This document shows positions 17,992 through 27,045 of a DNA stretch of 64,000 bases, piece after piece. The DNA lies in the NCBI RefSeq assembly GCF_002834295.1, contig NZ_PISP01000001.1, positions 1,302,001 to 1,366,000 on the forward strand, given 5' to 3'. The notes under the pieces were generated by a model. That model did not search any database, had not been told where the DNA came from, and saw nothing but the letters and a program-made list of their open reading frames with translations. This DNA is from Rhodohalobacter barkolensis (GTDB lineage: Bacteria; Bacteroidota; Rhodothermia; Balneolales; Balneolaceae). The translations under genes and the position numbers were made by a program. How positions within the stretch are numbered: the stretch's first letter is position 1; each line of letters begins with the position of its first letter.

Positions 17992-18005
17992 AATTGAAGC
18001 CACAA

Positions 18006-18109
18006 TCCCCGTCAGCACGCTCCAGGTGATAAAATAGGTGTCTAAATTCTCTTACGGTTACAATAGTTACTTTAAAGATCCGTCAGAACGCATGAGGCGG
18101 TCTGCCGGG
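18006..18109. repeat. REP-like doublet (copies 2 and 3)
   Basis: A half copy CCCGTCAGCACGCTCCAGG at 18006-18025 and a fuller copy CCGTCAGAACGC...GCGGTCTGCCGGG at 18080-18109, with AT-rich DNA between. The same two-part arrangement recurs at 20306-20415. Confidence 0.6.
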
Positions 18110-18157
18110 TATCTCCATTCTTTCTCTCAACTCGGGATAAAGCAAACCAAAAGCACT

Positions 18158-19513
18158 TTAATTCAATCTTTTATTACTTATTTGTGTCTTTTGGTTTAGA
18201 TCTTGAACTACACTTTTCAACATATGAACCTGGCCCTGAAGTTGTTCAGCAGTGGATGCATTTTTTTCGGCAGTCTCAGCAGTTTTTCTGGTAGTAATAT
18301 CCAGCTCTGAACTAATATTTTTCAGCTCTTCAACACCGGATATTTGTTGATTACTCACTTCATGAACATTGGCAATCCATTCATTGAGTTCACTGATTTT
18401 TCCAGTGATATCATTCGCTATCATTCCACCGCCTTTGGCCTTACCGATATTAGACTCAATAATTTCAGCAATACCATAAGCTGCTTCTGATGTTTTTTTC
18501 GCCAAAACTCTCACTTCTTCCGTAACAACCGCAAACCCTGCACCGGCCTCCCCGGCTCTTGCTGCCTCTATAGCTGCATTTAGCGCCAGCAGATTAGTTT
18601 GAGATGCAATGCTTTCAATTGTCTCAACTACAGATCGTATGTCACTGCTTGAATTTTCCAGCTCGTTCATTGACTGATTTAGATTAACGGTTTCTCTATT
18701 AATCTCTTCAATCTTTAATTTTGCGGAAGATGTTTTGTCGCTAAGATTTAGAATATCATCTCCCATTTTTTTCAATGAAGCATGAGACTGAGCTATAGAT
18801 ACGGAATTTTCGTTTGCATGCAGTGCAAGATTTTGTCCTGATTCTGAAATAAAGTCTGCCGCTTCACTGGTATGGTTAGCGGAATCTTCTAACTGGTCGA
18901 TAATATTAAATACCTCCAGATTTCCAATGTATTCCTGAGTCAGATTTAAAATAATTGAGCTATACACAAGTGTTGCTGCAACTACAAAGGATGCGTGTAA
19001 CCCCACAATATCCCATCCACAGCCATAGTCGAAGATCATGATCGGATTTCCGGCTATCATCAATTCAGAGTCTTGAGCTATATTAAAAATCGCATGGTGA
19101 ATGGCAATGGTAGCAGCTGCAGAAAGTATAGGAGAGATATCCTTATACTTTATCAGAAAAGCCATTGATACAAAAATATGAAAATGCATCTCTATCCGCC
19201 CAAAGTGCTGCTGAATAAATAGCATTGAGAAAGCCATAAATGCAGCACCCATCGTGATCCTGCTAATTAGAGAACCGGGATTTGATCTGTACGCCAAATA
19301 GGCAAGCCCCGTAATCATTCCTCCTCCTACAAAACCCAGAATATACGTACTGTATGAAAAGGCGATGATAGTTGAAGCCAGAATCCAGTGCAATACCAAA
19401 AGCTTCAGCATAAATTTGTCAGACTGAACGAAAGTCTCGTGCAAAGAGTCTTTTGCAAAAGATGGAAGAGCTTGATCTAACGAAGGAAACAGGTTTAAAG
19501 ATGTTGAATTCAT
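18158..19513 (-). CDS. Methyl-accepting chemotaxis protein with polytopic His-rich membrane sensor
   Basis: 451 residues. The N-terminal about 190 residues hold six or seven hydrophobic segments with conserved-looking His clusters: '[12 protein letters not shown]', 'IAIHHAIFN' and 'GLHASFVV'. This pattern is known in a class of chemoreceptors and GGDEF proteins with a membrane sensor. The C-terminal signalling domain has the highly conserved tip '[20 protein letters not shown]' followed by '[21 protein letters not shown]'. No HAMP domain or periplasmic loop domain is seen. It would dock CheA/CheW, but no che or flagellar gene is nearby, so it is an orphan receptor whose pathway is encoded elsewhere. 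Confidence 0.9.
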   Translation of the reverse strand: MNSTSLNLFPSLDQALPSFAKDSLHETFVQSDKFMLKLLVLHWILASTIIAFSYSTYILGFVGGGMITGLAYLAYRSNPGSLISRITMGAAFMAFSMLFIQQHFGRIEMHFHIFVSMAFLIKYKDISPILSAAATIAIHHAIFNIAQDSELMIAGNPIMIFDYGCGWDIVGLHASFVVAATLVYSSIILNLTQEYIGNLEVFNIIDQLEDSANHTSEAADFISESGQNLALHANENSVSIAQSHASLKKMGDDILNLSDKTSSAKLKIEEINRETVNLNQSMNELENSSSDIRSVVETIESIASQTNLLALNAAIEAARAGEAGAGFAVVTEEVRVLAKKTSEAAYGIAEIIESNIGKAKGGGMIANDITGKISELNEWIANVHEVSNQQISGVEELKNISSELDITTRKTAETAEKNASTAEQLQGQVHMLKSVVQDLNQKTQISNKRLN

Positions 19514-19563
19514 GGCTTCTTCTATTTTCAGATCTAAATTTTAATATCTGTACGTTTACTATT

Positions 19564-20109
19564 TTATTTTTTTAATAAGACTTCAGCCAGTTTTTCAGTG
19601 GTCACCTGGTTGGGTAGAACAGCTGTTATTTCAAATGCTTTGTCTCTACGCTTCAAGACAAAAAAGTGGTCGGTATGGTAAACTTCACTATCCATCCGTT
19701 TTGTATCCCTGATCCTGAGATTGAACATATCTACTGAATAATCTAACTGCTCTTTAGACAAATTTACACCCTGCATGCGAGGCGAAATATTTTTAGCGTA
19801 ACGGTCAGATGAAACAACACCCGGGCGATTTGCAATATCGGCAAACAGAATCGACAAGCCCTCAAATTTAGTGGAGTCGTTTTGTTCAGATAACATTTCG
19901 TCAATCTTATAAAGTGAAGTCGGGCAGATATAGCTGCATCCCACATATCCAAAGAAAATAATCGCTGTATCACTCTCTTGATCAATGTGCAAAATCTCAG
20001 GGTCAACCAGATTTCCTTTTGCAGGATGAGACACAATTCCAAAACCAGATCCGAATACAATTACAATCGGAGTGAGAAACAGTGCAATAAGTAGTAGAAC
20101 CGACTTCAT
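19564..20109 (-). CDS. SCO1/SenC-family copper chaperone-like protein
   Basis: 181 residues with an N-terminal signal anchor (MKSVLLLIALFLTPIVIVFGSG). The thioredoxin-like domain contains the Cys pair in 'GYVGCSYICPTSL' (CxxxC) and the distal His in 'VYHTDHFFVL', the three copper ligands of SCO proteins. Known members deliver copper to the CuA site of cytochrome oxidase or act as thiol reductases. No oxidase gene is in the window. It is 50 bases from the chemoreceptor gene and on the same strand. Confidence 0.88.
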   Translation of the reverse strand: MKSVLLLIALFLTPIVIVFGSGFGIVSHPAKGNLVDPEILHIDQESDTAIIFFGYVGCSYICPTSLYKIDEMLSEQNDSTKFEGLSILFADIANRPGVVSSDRYAKNISPRMQGVNLSKEQLDYSVDMFNLRIRDTKRMDSEVYHTDHFFVLKRRDKAFEITAVLPNQVTTEKLAEVLLKK

Positions 20110-20305
20110 CTATTTTATGGCTGATTTTCTGTTCATAAGTCTTATCGGCCAAAACAGAACAAAAGTTAAGCGCTATGAAGGAATTAACATCAAAAGAAAA
20201 GCCTTGTTATAACGATATTTATCAGCACACCATAAGGTTAAGAACACAGATAAACACCAGGAGATTACAACCATTGTCTAGAATAAACACTTCTGAAACT
20301 CCAAA

Positions 20306-20415
20306 CCCCGTCAGCACGCTCCGAGCGGGTAGACGGGTGTTTTGAACTCAATCTCTCTACTCAATCCGTTTGACCGTTTAAACAACCCGTCAGACCGCTT
20401 GGTGCGGTCTGACGG
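20306..20415. repeat. REP-like doublet (copies 4 and 5), the second also a terminator
   Basis: Copy 4 (20306-20336) is CCCCGTCAGCACGCTCC with AGCGGGTAGACGGG. Copy 5 (20386-20415) is a perfect 12-bp stem CCGTCAGACCGC / GCGGTCTGACGG with a five-base loop, placed seven bases after the oxidoreductase stop, so it may end that transcript. These elements make up the only structure in the 312-base gap 20110-20421. Confidence 0.65.
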
Positions 20416-20421
20416 ATAATC

Positions 20422-21978
20422 TCAATCACTACGCTCAACACAAGCCAACGCACACTTCTCTCCATCCATCGCTGCAGATATAATCCCACCTGCATATCCT
20501 GCTCCCTCTCCACACGGATAGAGTCCCTTCACTCTCACATGCTGAAATGTCTTCCAATCACGTGGTATTCGCACCGGAGAGGATGTCCGCGACTCCGGAG
20601 CGTGAACCACAGCTTCATTTGTCAGGTACCCCTTCATCGATTGATCAAACTTATTGAATCCCAGGACCAATGCATTGTGAATAAAATCCGGCAGAACTTC
20701 ACTCAACTCTACGGATTTAATTCCCGGAGCATAGGAAGTATTCGGCAGATCAGCCGAGAGTTTTCCATCCACAAAATCGACCAGGCGCTGCGCCGGTGCG
20801 GTCTGAGTTTTTCCGCCCATCTCCCAAGCCCGCTGTTCTATCGACTTTTGGAACTCCATGGCAGCTAACGAACCATGCTCGGCAAACGGTTCAAAATCCT
20901 CTTCCCGAAGCTCCACAACAATTCCCGAGTTGGCGGTTGCACGTGCACGCCTGGATGACGACCAGCCGTTGGTTACAATCTCCCCTGGCTTTGTGGCACA
21001 AGGAGCAATCACCCCTCCCGGACACATACAAAACGAGTAAACTCCGCGATCATCCACCTGTTTGGCGATGCTGTAGGGTGATGGCGGCAGATAGTCGCTC
21101 CGCACATCACAGCTGTACTGAATCGAATCGATCAGGGATTGCTGATGCTCTATCCTCACACCGATTGCCAGCGGCTTGAGCTCAATCTCAACACCTTTTC
21201 GGTGAAGCAGCTCAAAAATATCCCTTGCCGAGTGTCCGGTTGCCAATATCACCTGACCGGCCTTGAATATATCTCCCGACAGTGTTTTCACCCCTTTCAT
21301 CTGATCTCCCTCGATAATGAAATCCGTGACACGGGTATTGAAATGGATCTCCCCACCGTGATCTAAAATACATTCTCGCATCTTTTCTATGATGGGAGGC
21401 AACTTGTTGGTTCCTATGTGTGGATGAGCATCCACCATGATATCCCTGACCGCACCAAACCCCACCAGAAGACGAAGAATTCTATCTACATCTCCGCGCT
21501 TCTTGGATCTCGTGTAGAGTTTTCCGTCCGAATACGTACCGGCCCCGCCCTCACCAAAGCAGTAGTTGGAATCCTCATTCACAATGTGCTTCACGTTGAT
21601 TCCCTTCAGATCCTGAATTCGCTCTTTCACATCCTTCCCACGTTCCAGGATAATAGGTTTCTTGCCCAGTTCAATGAGTTTGAGTGCGGCAAAAAGTCCC
21701 GCCGGACCCATTCCCACAATGATCACCTCCTCTTCACTACCCACATGCGGGTAATCTGGCAAAGAAATCGGCTCCTCCCGGTACTCCTCGCCAATATAGA
21801 CATTCACCTTCAGGTTGATGATCACATCCTTCTGCCTCGCATCGATGGATCGTTTCAGAATCTCGATGTGGTTGATCTCATCCATTGGAATATTCTTCTG
21901 CTGTGAGATATAACTCTCCAACAGTTCCGGTTTTGCGGCGGTCTCCGGATCGAACCGTAACTGGTATTCTTTAATCAT
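20422..21978 (-). CDS. FAD-dependent oxidoreductase (COG2509-like)
   Basis: 518 residues. An N-terminal about 85-residue alpha/beta domain (IKEYQLRFDPETAAKPELL) precedes the FAD Rossmann motif 'EVIIVGMGPAGLFAALKLIELG' and 'PIILERGKDV'. Further family features are 'CFGEGGAGTYSDGKLYTRSKKRG', 'VILATGHSARDIFELL' and the C-terminal 'GLYPCGEGAGYAGGIISAAMDG'. Catalysed reaction and substrate are unknown for this family. It has a fairly large noncoding flank of repeats on both sides. Confidence 0.88.
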   Translation of the reverse strand: MIKEYQLRFDPETAAKPELLESYISQQKNIPMDEINHIEILKRSIDARQKDVIINLKVNVYIGEEYREEPISLPDYPHVGSEEEVIIVGMGPAGLFAALKLIELGKKPIILERGKDVKERIQDLKGINVKHIVNEDSNYCFGEGGAGTYSDGKLYTRSKKRGDVDRILRLLVGFGAVRDIMVDAHPHIGTNKLPPIIEKMRECILDHGGEIHFNTRVTDFIIEGDQMKGVKTLSGDIFKAGQVILATGHSARDIFELLHRKGVEIELKPLAIGVRIEHQQSLIDSIQYSCDVRSDYLPPSPYSIAKQVDDRGVYSFCMCPGGVIAPCATKPGEIVTNGWSSSRRARATANSGIVVELREEDFEPFAEHGSLAAMEFQKSIEQRAWEMGGKTQTAPAQRLVDFVDGKLSADLPNTSYAPGIKSVELSEVLPDFIHNALVLGFNKFDQSMKGYLTNEAVVHAPESRTSSPVRIPRDWKTFQHVRVKGLYPCGEGAGYAGGIISAAMDGEKCALACVERSD

Positions 21979-22483
21979 TGGATTGGTTTTGTGCGGTTTG
22001 AGAACTAAAAATAGGAATAAATACGCACGATCCCGATGGTGGAATTTAGATTCCCGTCAGATCGCTTCCCGCAGTCAAACGGGTAAAACCATTCTATACA
22101 AATGGCATCTATATTTTGTATGAAAAAACTCTCAAATTCACGCCTCAACATAGTCTTTCAATTTTATTCACACTCTCTGTTCGGCGCGTATAAATTGACC
22201 TCTATTAACCCCGGGTTTCGCCTTGCTACACCCGGGGCTACAATCTGGCCACCCCTAACGGGGTTGGTTTCCTGACCCAGAATTCATTTCAAACGCCCCT
22301 GTTATTTAACCCTCCCCTGTCACCTCCCTAAGTCGCAAAAGCGCTCCTCATGGAGGGGAACTCCTGAACTAGCTTGGAAATCAATTTCTATGTTCAGGCT
22401 CAAAATTCGTTCTGAAGTCACTCCCTCTTTTTGATCCGCCTTAGGCGGAGAAAAGAGAGGGGGTTGGGGGGTGAGTCAGTAGC
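21979..22483. repeat. Repeat-filled intergenic stretch
   Basis: No gene seen. It holds a degenerate REP-like copy (22052-22082), a GC-rich stem AACCCCGGGTTTCG / ACCCGGGGCT followed by CCCCTAACGGGGTT (22207-22269), and a long hairpin ACTCCCTCTTTT...TCCGCC-TTA-GGCGGA...AAAGAGAGGG (22420-22464). The last is positioned to act as the 3' end of the amidase transcript on the minus strand. Confidence 0.55.
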
Positions 22484-23989
22484 TTACCGGAAATAGATCA
22501 TCTGCTTCATCAGCCGGTAGGATTCTGTGCCGATCTCATAAAAGTAAACACCGCTGGCTAATCCTGTTGGTGACCAGCTCACTTCGTGTTCACCCGCTTC
22601 GGTCACCTCATCATATATTCGATCCACCTTCTCGCCACTGACGTTATAAATATCAATCCAAACACGGAGATCTTCATCCAAGGAAAATGAGATGGTCGTC
22701 TCCCCGGTAAACGGATTGGGATAGTTTTGGTTCAGCTCAAAGGGAAACTCCACAACCTCTTCAGGTGGTTCAGACTCTCCTGTATCTACCTGAGATCGAA
22801 TATCAGGCAGAAGCTGATAGAGATTCTCGCCCGGACAAGCCGTGGCAGAAACATCCCGGTGTCCGGAGATCACAGGCAAGAAGTTACCGGCAATGTAACC
22901 ACTGCTTTCAGAACCAATACCAGTTTGTGTAAAACGCCACCCGATCGTTTTCACCAAAGCATCCAGGGCTAATGCCTGAGGTTGACCCGGTGCCGGCTGT
23001 GCTCCCGGCTCAAACTGTCCAAGCAACGCAACACCTACACTTTGGCTGTTGGCAGCGCCGGCGTGAGCTCCCTGAACATCGGTCTGTTCCAGATTGGGAT
23101 TGTATCTTCCCTGATAAATTGTTCCCTCATGATCGATCAAGAAGTTGTATCCGATGTCGAGCCAACCGTTGTCATTCACATGCCAGTCCCAAATCTGTCG
23201 AATCACCTGTGCAGGGTTGGCAGGCTCGTTTACCGTTACGGTGTGATGAACTAAAGCGTGGGAAATATCAATGGGTGTTGGAGAGTAGTTCGGCTCCAGC
23301 TCCGATGGCGGCAGATCTCCCCACCAGCCCGACCGATCCACAATCTCCGGCATATCATAGCTTTTTGAAGCTTCTTTTGACTGCTCAACGTTATCAAAAT
23401 CATCACCATTTCTTAATCTGGCGTCTGCACCTGTCACCCTAATTTCTTGTAATTCTACACCGGCCGGCATCTCAATTTCCACTTCAAACTGATCGTGCGC
23501 CTCACCTGATTCCGTCACATAAAGCATCGCCCAATAGAAACCACTGGGAGATTCTTGCGGAGAGATGTATCCATATGAAGATGTCCAGCCACCAAAATCT
23601 TCGCCCTGAGCAATGCTTCGAATTTGTAACGCAAACTCATTCGGGTTGATGGATTGATCTTCTAGCTTCCACCCTACGGCCAGACCTGTAAAAGGCTGTT
23701 CCGTTTTTCCACTCAGTATGATGGTGTTTCGATCCGGAGATTTAGATCTCAAATTTTCACTGACCGTTTGTTCGGCCCATATCCATTCCGTTCTTGGCAA
23801 CTGCTCCTCTTCGGATAATACATCGATCTTATCAGCGGGTGTGTATAAAGCAGTTTCCTGTGCCAGTGCATCAGAAATAATCAATCCAAAGAAGATGGAG
23901 AGAATTAAAAAAAGAAAACCCCTATTGGCCATAAATTGCATATCGGATAATTTTTTACGAATCGATGAAGGAAATTTTTCTACATTCAT
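22484..23989 (-). CDS. Secreted PGRP-like N-acetylmuramoyl-L-alanine amidase with T9SS sorting domain
   Basis: 501 residues from ATG at 23989 (MNVEKFPSSIRKKL), chosen because an upstream start would overlap the divergent peptidase gene. The signal peptide core is 'GFLFLILSIFFGLIISDALAQ'. The amidase_2/PGRP domain shows zinc ligands in 'ALVHHTVT' and 'GHRDVSATACPG', plus 'DWHVNDNGWLDIGYNFLI' and 'GAHAGAANSQSVGVALLG'. The last about 85 residues begin 'FELNQNYPNPFTGETTISF' and end 'RLMKQMIYFR', a type A type-IX-secretion sorting domain, so it is likely exported across the outer membrane. It would cleave the amide between muramic acid and the peptide stem. Confidence 0.92.
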   Translation of the reverse strand: MNVEKFPSSIRKKLSDMQFMANRGFLFLILSIFFGLIISDALAQETALYTPADKIDVLSEEEQLPRTEWIWAEQTVSENLRSKSPDRNTIILSGKTEQPFTGLAVGWKLEDQSINPNEFALQIRSIAQGEDFGGWTSSYGYISPQESPSGFYWAMLYVTESGEAHDQFEVEIEMPAGVELQEIRVTGADARLRNGDDFDNVEQSKEASKSYDMPEIVDRSGWWGDLPPSELEPNYSPTPIDISHALVHHTVTVNEPANPAQVIRQIWDWHVNDNGWLDIGYNFLIDHEGTIYQGRYNPNLEQTDVQGAHAGAANSQSVGVALLGQFEPGAQPAPGQPQALALDALVKTIGWRFTQTGIGSESSGYIAGNFLPVISGHRDVSATACPGENLYQLLPDIRSQVDTGESEPPEEVVEFPFELNQNYPNPFTGETTISFSLDEDLRVWIDIYNVSGEKVDRIYDEVTEAGEHEVSWSPTGLASGVYFYEIGTESYRLMKQMIYFR

Positions 23990-24027
23990 AATCGTAAATT
24001 GTTTCAAAACAGAACCTAAACAAACAC

Positions 24028-25590
24028 ATGGGATATATGAAGAAAGCACTACATCTTTTTGCATTTCTATTTTTGATTTCCTCCTCATTGGCTGTTGCAC
24101 AAAGTCAGGAAGAGATTGTCAATCAAATTGTTATCGAAGCCAATGAAAATTCACAACTGGAAGATCTTGCGCATCATCTTCTGGACGTTATCGGACCAAG
24201 ACTTGTAGGAACACCTCAACAGCAAAAGGCACACGATTGGGCTGTTGAACTGTTTGAAAGCTGGGGTATCGATGCACGTAATGAGCAGTATGGAACTTGG
24301 CGCGGATGGGAACGAGGCGTTACTCATGTTGATATGCTTGAACCGCGAGTTGTAACTCTTGAAGCGATGCAGCTGGCCTGGAGTCCTACTACACCCGAAG
24401 GCGGAATAGAGGCAGAAGTTGTCTCACTGCCCTGGGTTGAAAGTGCTGAGGAATTTGAAGAGTGGCTATCCACCATCGACGGTAAGTTTGTATTGGTGTC
24501 CATGCCGCAAATAACCGGCCGGCCCGACTATAACTGGGAAGAGTGGGCTACGGAAGAGTCGTTCGAAAAAATGCGCCAGGATCGCGACGAACAGATGCGC
24601 GCCTGGAGAGCAAATATTGAAAACACCGGATACAATCAGCGTACACTGCCTGAAGCTTTGGAAGAAGCCGGTGCAGCGGGGCTGTTGATGTCGAACTGGA
24701 GTCGCGGATTTGGAACCAACAAAATTTTTGGTGCCGCCACGGATAACATCCCTCATATCGATGTTCTGCTCGAAGATTACGGAATGCTTTGGAGACTGGC
24801 TGAAAATGGCTCAAGTCCTGTGATTCGGGTAAATGCTCAATCAAAAGATATGGGAGAAGTTCCAACATTTAACACCATCGCTGAAATACGAGGAACGGAG
24901 AAACCGGAAGAGTATATCATCCTTTCTGCCCACTACGACTCCTGGGACGGCGGAACCGGAGCAACCGATAACGGTACCGGATCAATCACCATGATGGAAG
25001 TTGCCCGAATTCTGAAGAAAATTTATCCAAATCCAAAGCGTACCATCCTGGTCGGTCTTTGGGGAGGTGAAGAGCAGGGGCTGAATGGCTCAAGTGCTTT
25101 TGTTGCAGATAACCCGGAGATCGTTGATGGAATGCAGGCGCTGTTCAATCAGGATAACGGAACCGGCCGTGTGGCAAATATCAGCGGACAGGGATTCCTG
25201 CACTCCTACGATTATCTTACGCGTTGGCTTTCCGCTGTTCCGCGCGACGTTACCCAGAATATCGAAACCAGTTTTCCTGGACTGCCAAGCGGTGGTGGAA
25301 GTGATCATTCATCCTTTGTTTCAGCCGGGGCTCCGGGCTTTATGACAAGCTCTCTAAGCTGGGATTACTATAGCTATACCTGGCACACCAACCGAGATAC
25401 ATACGATAAAATCGTGTTTGATGATGTGAGAAATAATGTGATTCTGATTGCTACACTAGCCTATATGGCAAGTGAAGATCCGGAGACAACGTCTCGGGAA
25501 AGACGGATTCTTCCCATAAATCCAAGAACAGGTGAGCAGATGACCTGGCCTGAACCAAGAACACCAAATCGTCAGGGCGGATTGGATTAA
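24028..25590 (+). CDS. Secreted M28-family zinc aminopeptidase
   Basis: 520 residues with a signal peptide (MGYMKKALHLFAFLFLISSS, cleaved near AVAQ); the internal Met at codon 4 is an alternative start. A protease-associated-like insert occupies about residues 130-270. The M28 core follows with zinc ligands in 'LSAHYDSWDGGTGATDNGTGS', the catalytic Glu pair in 'GLWGGEEQGLNGS', and the last His in 'GGGSDHSSFVSAGAPG'. It probably removes N-terminal amino acids from peptides in the periplasm or outside. No C-terminal T9SS sorting domain is seen. Confidence 0.93.
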   Translation: MGYMKKALHLFAFLFLISSSLAVAQSQEEIVNQIVIEANENSQLEDLAHHLLDVIGPRLVGTPQQQKAHDWAVELFESWGIDARNEQYGTWRGWERGVTHVDMLEPRVVTLEAMQLAWSPTTPEGGIEAEVVSLPWVESAEEFEEWLSTIDGKFVLVSMPQITGRPDYNWEEWATEESFEKMRQDRDEQMRAWRANIENTGYNQRTLPEALEEAGAAGLLMSNWSRGFGTNKIFGAATDNIPHIDVLLEDYGMLWRLAENGSSPVIRVNAQSKDMGEVPTFNTIAEIRGTEKPEEYIILSAHYDSWDGGTGATDNGTGSITMMEVARILKKIYPNPKRTILVGLWGGEEQGLNGSSAFVADNPEIVDGMQALFNQDNGTGRVANISGQGFLHSYDYLTRWLSAVPRDVTQNIETSFPGLPSGGGSDHSSFVSAGAPGFMTSSLSWDYYSYTWHTNRDTYDKIVFDDVRNNVILIATLAYMASEDPETTSRERRILPINPRTGEQMTWPEPRTPNRQGGLD

Positions 25591-25603
25591 TTTCATTGAT
25601 TTC

Positions 25604-25634
25604 TTCGTGGCACGTCTTCAAGCCGTGACACGAA
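25604..25634. repeat. TTCGTGG hairpin repeat (copy 2)
   Basis: TTCGTGGCACGTCTTCAAG then CCGTGACACGAA, related to 17961-17991. It sits 14 bases after the M28 stop. Confidence 0.5.
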
Positions 25635-25656
25635 TCTTATAGCAAACATTTCTAAA

Positions 25657-25692
25657 ACATCCGATCATTAAATAAATGGTCGGATGTTTTTT
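25657..25692 (+). terminator. Terminator of the M28 peptidase gene
   Basis: ACATCCGATCATT pairs with AATGGTCGGATGT (one mismatch), then TTTTTTT. Confidence 0.85.
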
Positions 25693-25696
25693 TGTT

Positions 25697-25937
25697 GCGT
25701 ACCTACGGCACGCAAATATAATGGAAGGATCCTATTCCCACTTCTACCCATGTTTTGTCCCTGACGGGACATTTCTATTCAGGACAAATTCACTTGAAAG
25801 TAATTTCAGAAATATCTTTTTGATAAAAAAAGGGTAAGCACACTCATAATCCTTCGTCCTGTAGGGACGAAACATGGGTAGAAATGTGCATCTGTAACCA
25901 AATCATCCGTGCCGTAGGTACGGTACGTATCTGCGCC
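25697..25937. repeat. Nested long inverted repeat, MITE/REP-like
   Basis: Outer arms are GCGTACCTACGGCACG (25697) and CCGTGCCGTAGGTACGG (25907). Inner arms are CTACCCATGTTTTGTCCC (25744) and GGGACGAAACATGGGTAG (25864). The whole about 240 bp folds back on itself, and no protein is encoded. It resembles degenerate non-autonomous elements. Confidence 0.6.
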
Positions 25938-25972
25938 ACCTGAGATGAATCCTAAACGATCGTTAACAGACG

Positions 25973-26007
25973 CTTTCAGGAGCCGACTAACGGCGTCACG
26001 CTGAAAG
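25973..26007. repeat. CTTTCAG hairpin downstream of the hydroxyacid dehydrogenase
   Basis: CTTTCAG ... CTGAAAG enclose the inner stem GCCG-ACTAA-CGGC. It lies right at the 3' end of the dehydrogenase gene and may protect or end its mRNA. Confidence 0.4.
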
Positions 26008-26013
26008 GTCCTT

Positions 26014-26946
26014 TTATATAAACTCCCTGATGTTTGCATAAACTCCGTCTATCATCTCTGTACGGGCCTCCACGCTTGACCAGGTGATGTGCGGCAGCAT
26101 CAACAATCTGGAACTGTTCTGAACCTTCAGCAGCGGATTATCCTCACTCATCGGCTCCTGCTCAAAAACATCCAGTGCAGCGCCGGCAATCAACTCCTCA
26201 TCCAGCGCCATGGCAAGATCGGACTCATTCACAATTCGCCCCCTTCCGGTATTGATCAGAATTGCAGACTTCTTCATTTTTTTGATCTGATTGTAGGCGA
26301 TCAAATTATTTGTATTCTCATTCAAAGGCGCATGAATAGACACCACATCAGAAGTTTGCAACAGTTCTTCCAGATCCAAACGTTTGTATGGCTGATCCGT
26401 ATTTTTACCGGATGTGGAGTAGTAAACCACTTCGGCACCAAAAACCTCTGCAATCTCAGCCACTCTTTGGCCGATTGTCCCCAAGCCGATAATGCCGAAT
26501 CGTTTCCCTTTCAGCTCATGAAACGGACGATCCAGATTCGTGAAAATCTCGCTCTTTGAGTACTCTCCGCTCTTGATGAATTGATCATAATACTCCAAAT
26601 CCTGCATCAGCCGAAAGAGCATCGAAAACGTGGATTGAGCCACACTGTCAGTAGCATAACCCGCCACATTTTTGACCTTTACGCCATGTTTCTCAGCCGC
26701 TTCCTGATCCACATTATTCATACCAGTAGCTGCAATGGCAATCATTTTCAGCTGACCGGCGTATTTGGAAATCAGTTCTTCATCAAGTACCACTTTGTTG
26801 GTGATAACAATCTCTGCATCCTTAATTCGCTCCTCGGTTTGGTCCGGCCGGGTTGATGGATAGAACGTCACATCTCCCAGTTCCTTCAGTTTATCCAGGT
26901 TTGGCGGTGTTCCAACGGTTTTGGCGTCCAGAAATACGATGTTCAT
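26014..26946 (-). CDS. D-2-hydroxyacid dehydrogenase, glycerate dehydrogenase-like
   Basis: 310 residues. The NAD-binding motif is 'GIIGLGTIGQRVAEIAEVFGA'. Catalytic residues are Arg in 'INTGRGRIV', Glu in 'DVFEQEPM', and His in 'LPHITWSS'. The start 'MNIVFLDAKTVG' and 'ATGMNNVDQEAAEKHGVKVKNVAGY' resemble hydroxypyruvate reductase/glycerate dehydrogenases. It is NAD(P)H-linked; the exact substrate is uncertain. Confidence 0.9.
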   Translation of the reverse strand: MNIVFLDAKTVGTPPNLDKLKELGDVTFYPSTRPDQTEERIKDAEIVITNKVVLDEELISKYAGQLKMIAIAATGMNNVDQEAAEKHGVKVKNVAGYATDSVAQSTFSMLFRLMQDLEYYDQFIKSGEYSKSEIFTNLDRPFHELKGKRFGIIGLGTIGQRVAEIAEVFGAEVVYYSTSGKNTDQPYKRLDLEELLQTSDVVSIHAPLNENTNNLIAYNQIKKMKKSAILINTGRGRIVNESDLAMALDEELIAGAALDVFEQEPMSEDNPLLKVQNSSRLLMLPHITWSSVEARTEMIDGVYANIREFI

Positions 26947-26992
26947 GATATACTCAATTTATTATCCAAAATTTGATTTGGTACTAAAACAA

Positions 26993-27016
26993 AAAAAGCG
27001 AGATAACTCGCTTTTT
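26993..27016 (-). terminator. Terminator at the end of the curli locus
   Basis: AAAAAGCGAG and CTCGCTTTTT form a ten-base-pair stem with a four-base loop. On the minus strand it follows the last gene of the curli locus by 30 bases, with a U-run in the 3' arm plus TTG. Confidence 0.8.
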
Positions 27017-27045
27017 AAAATTAAATTTCGATATATAGGATCAGA

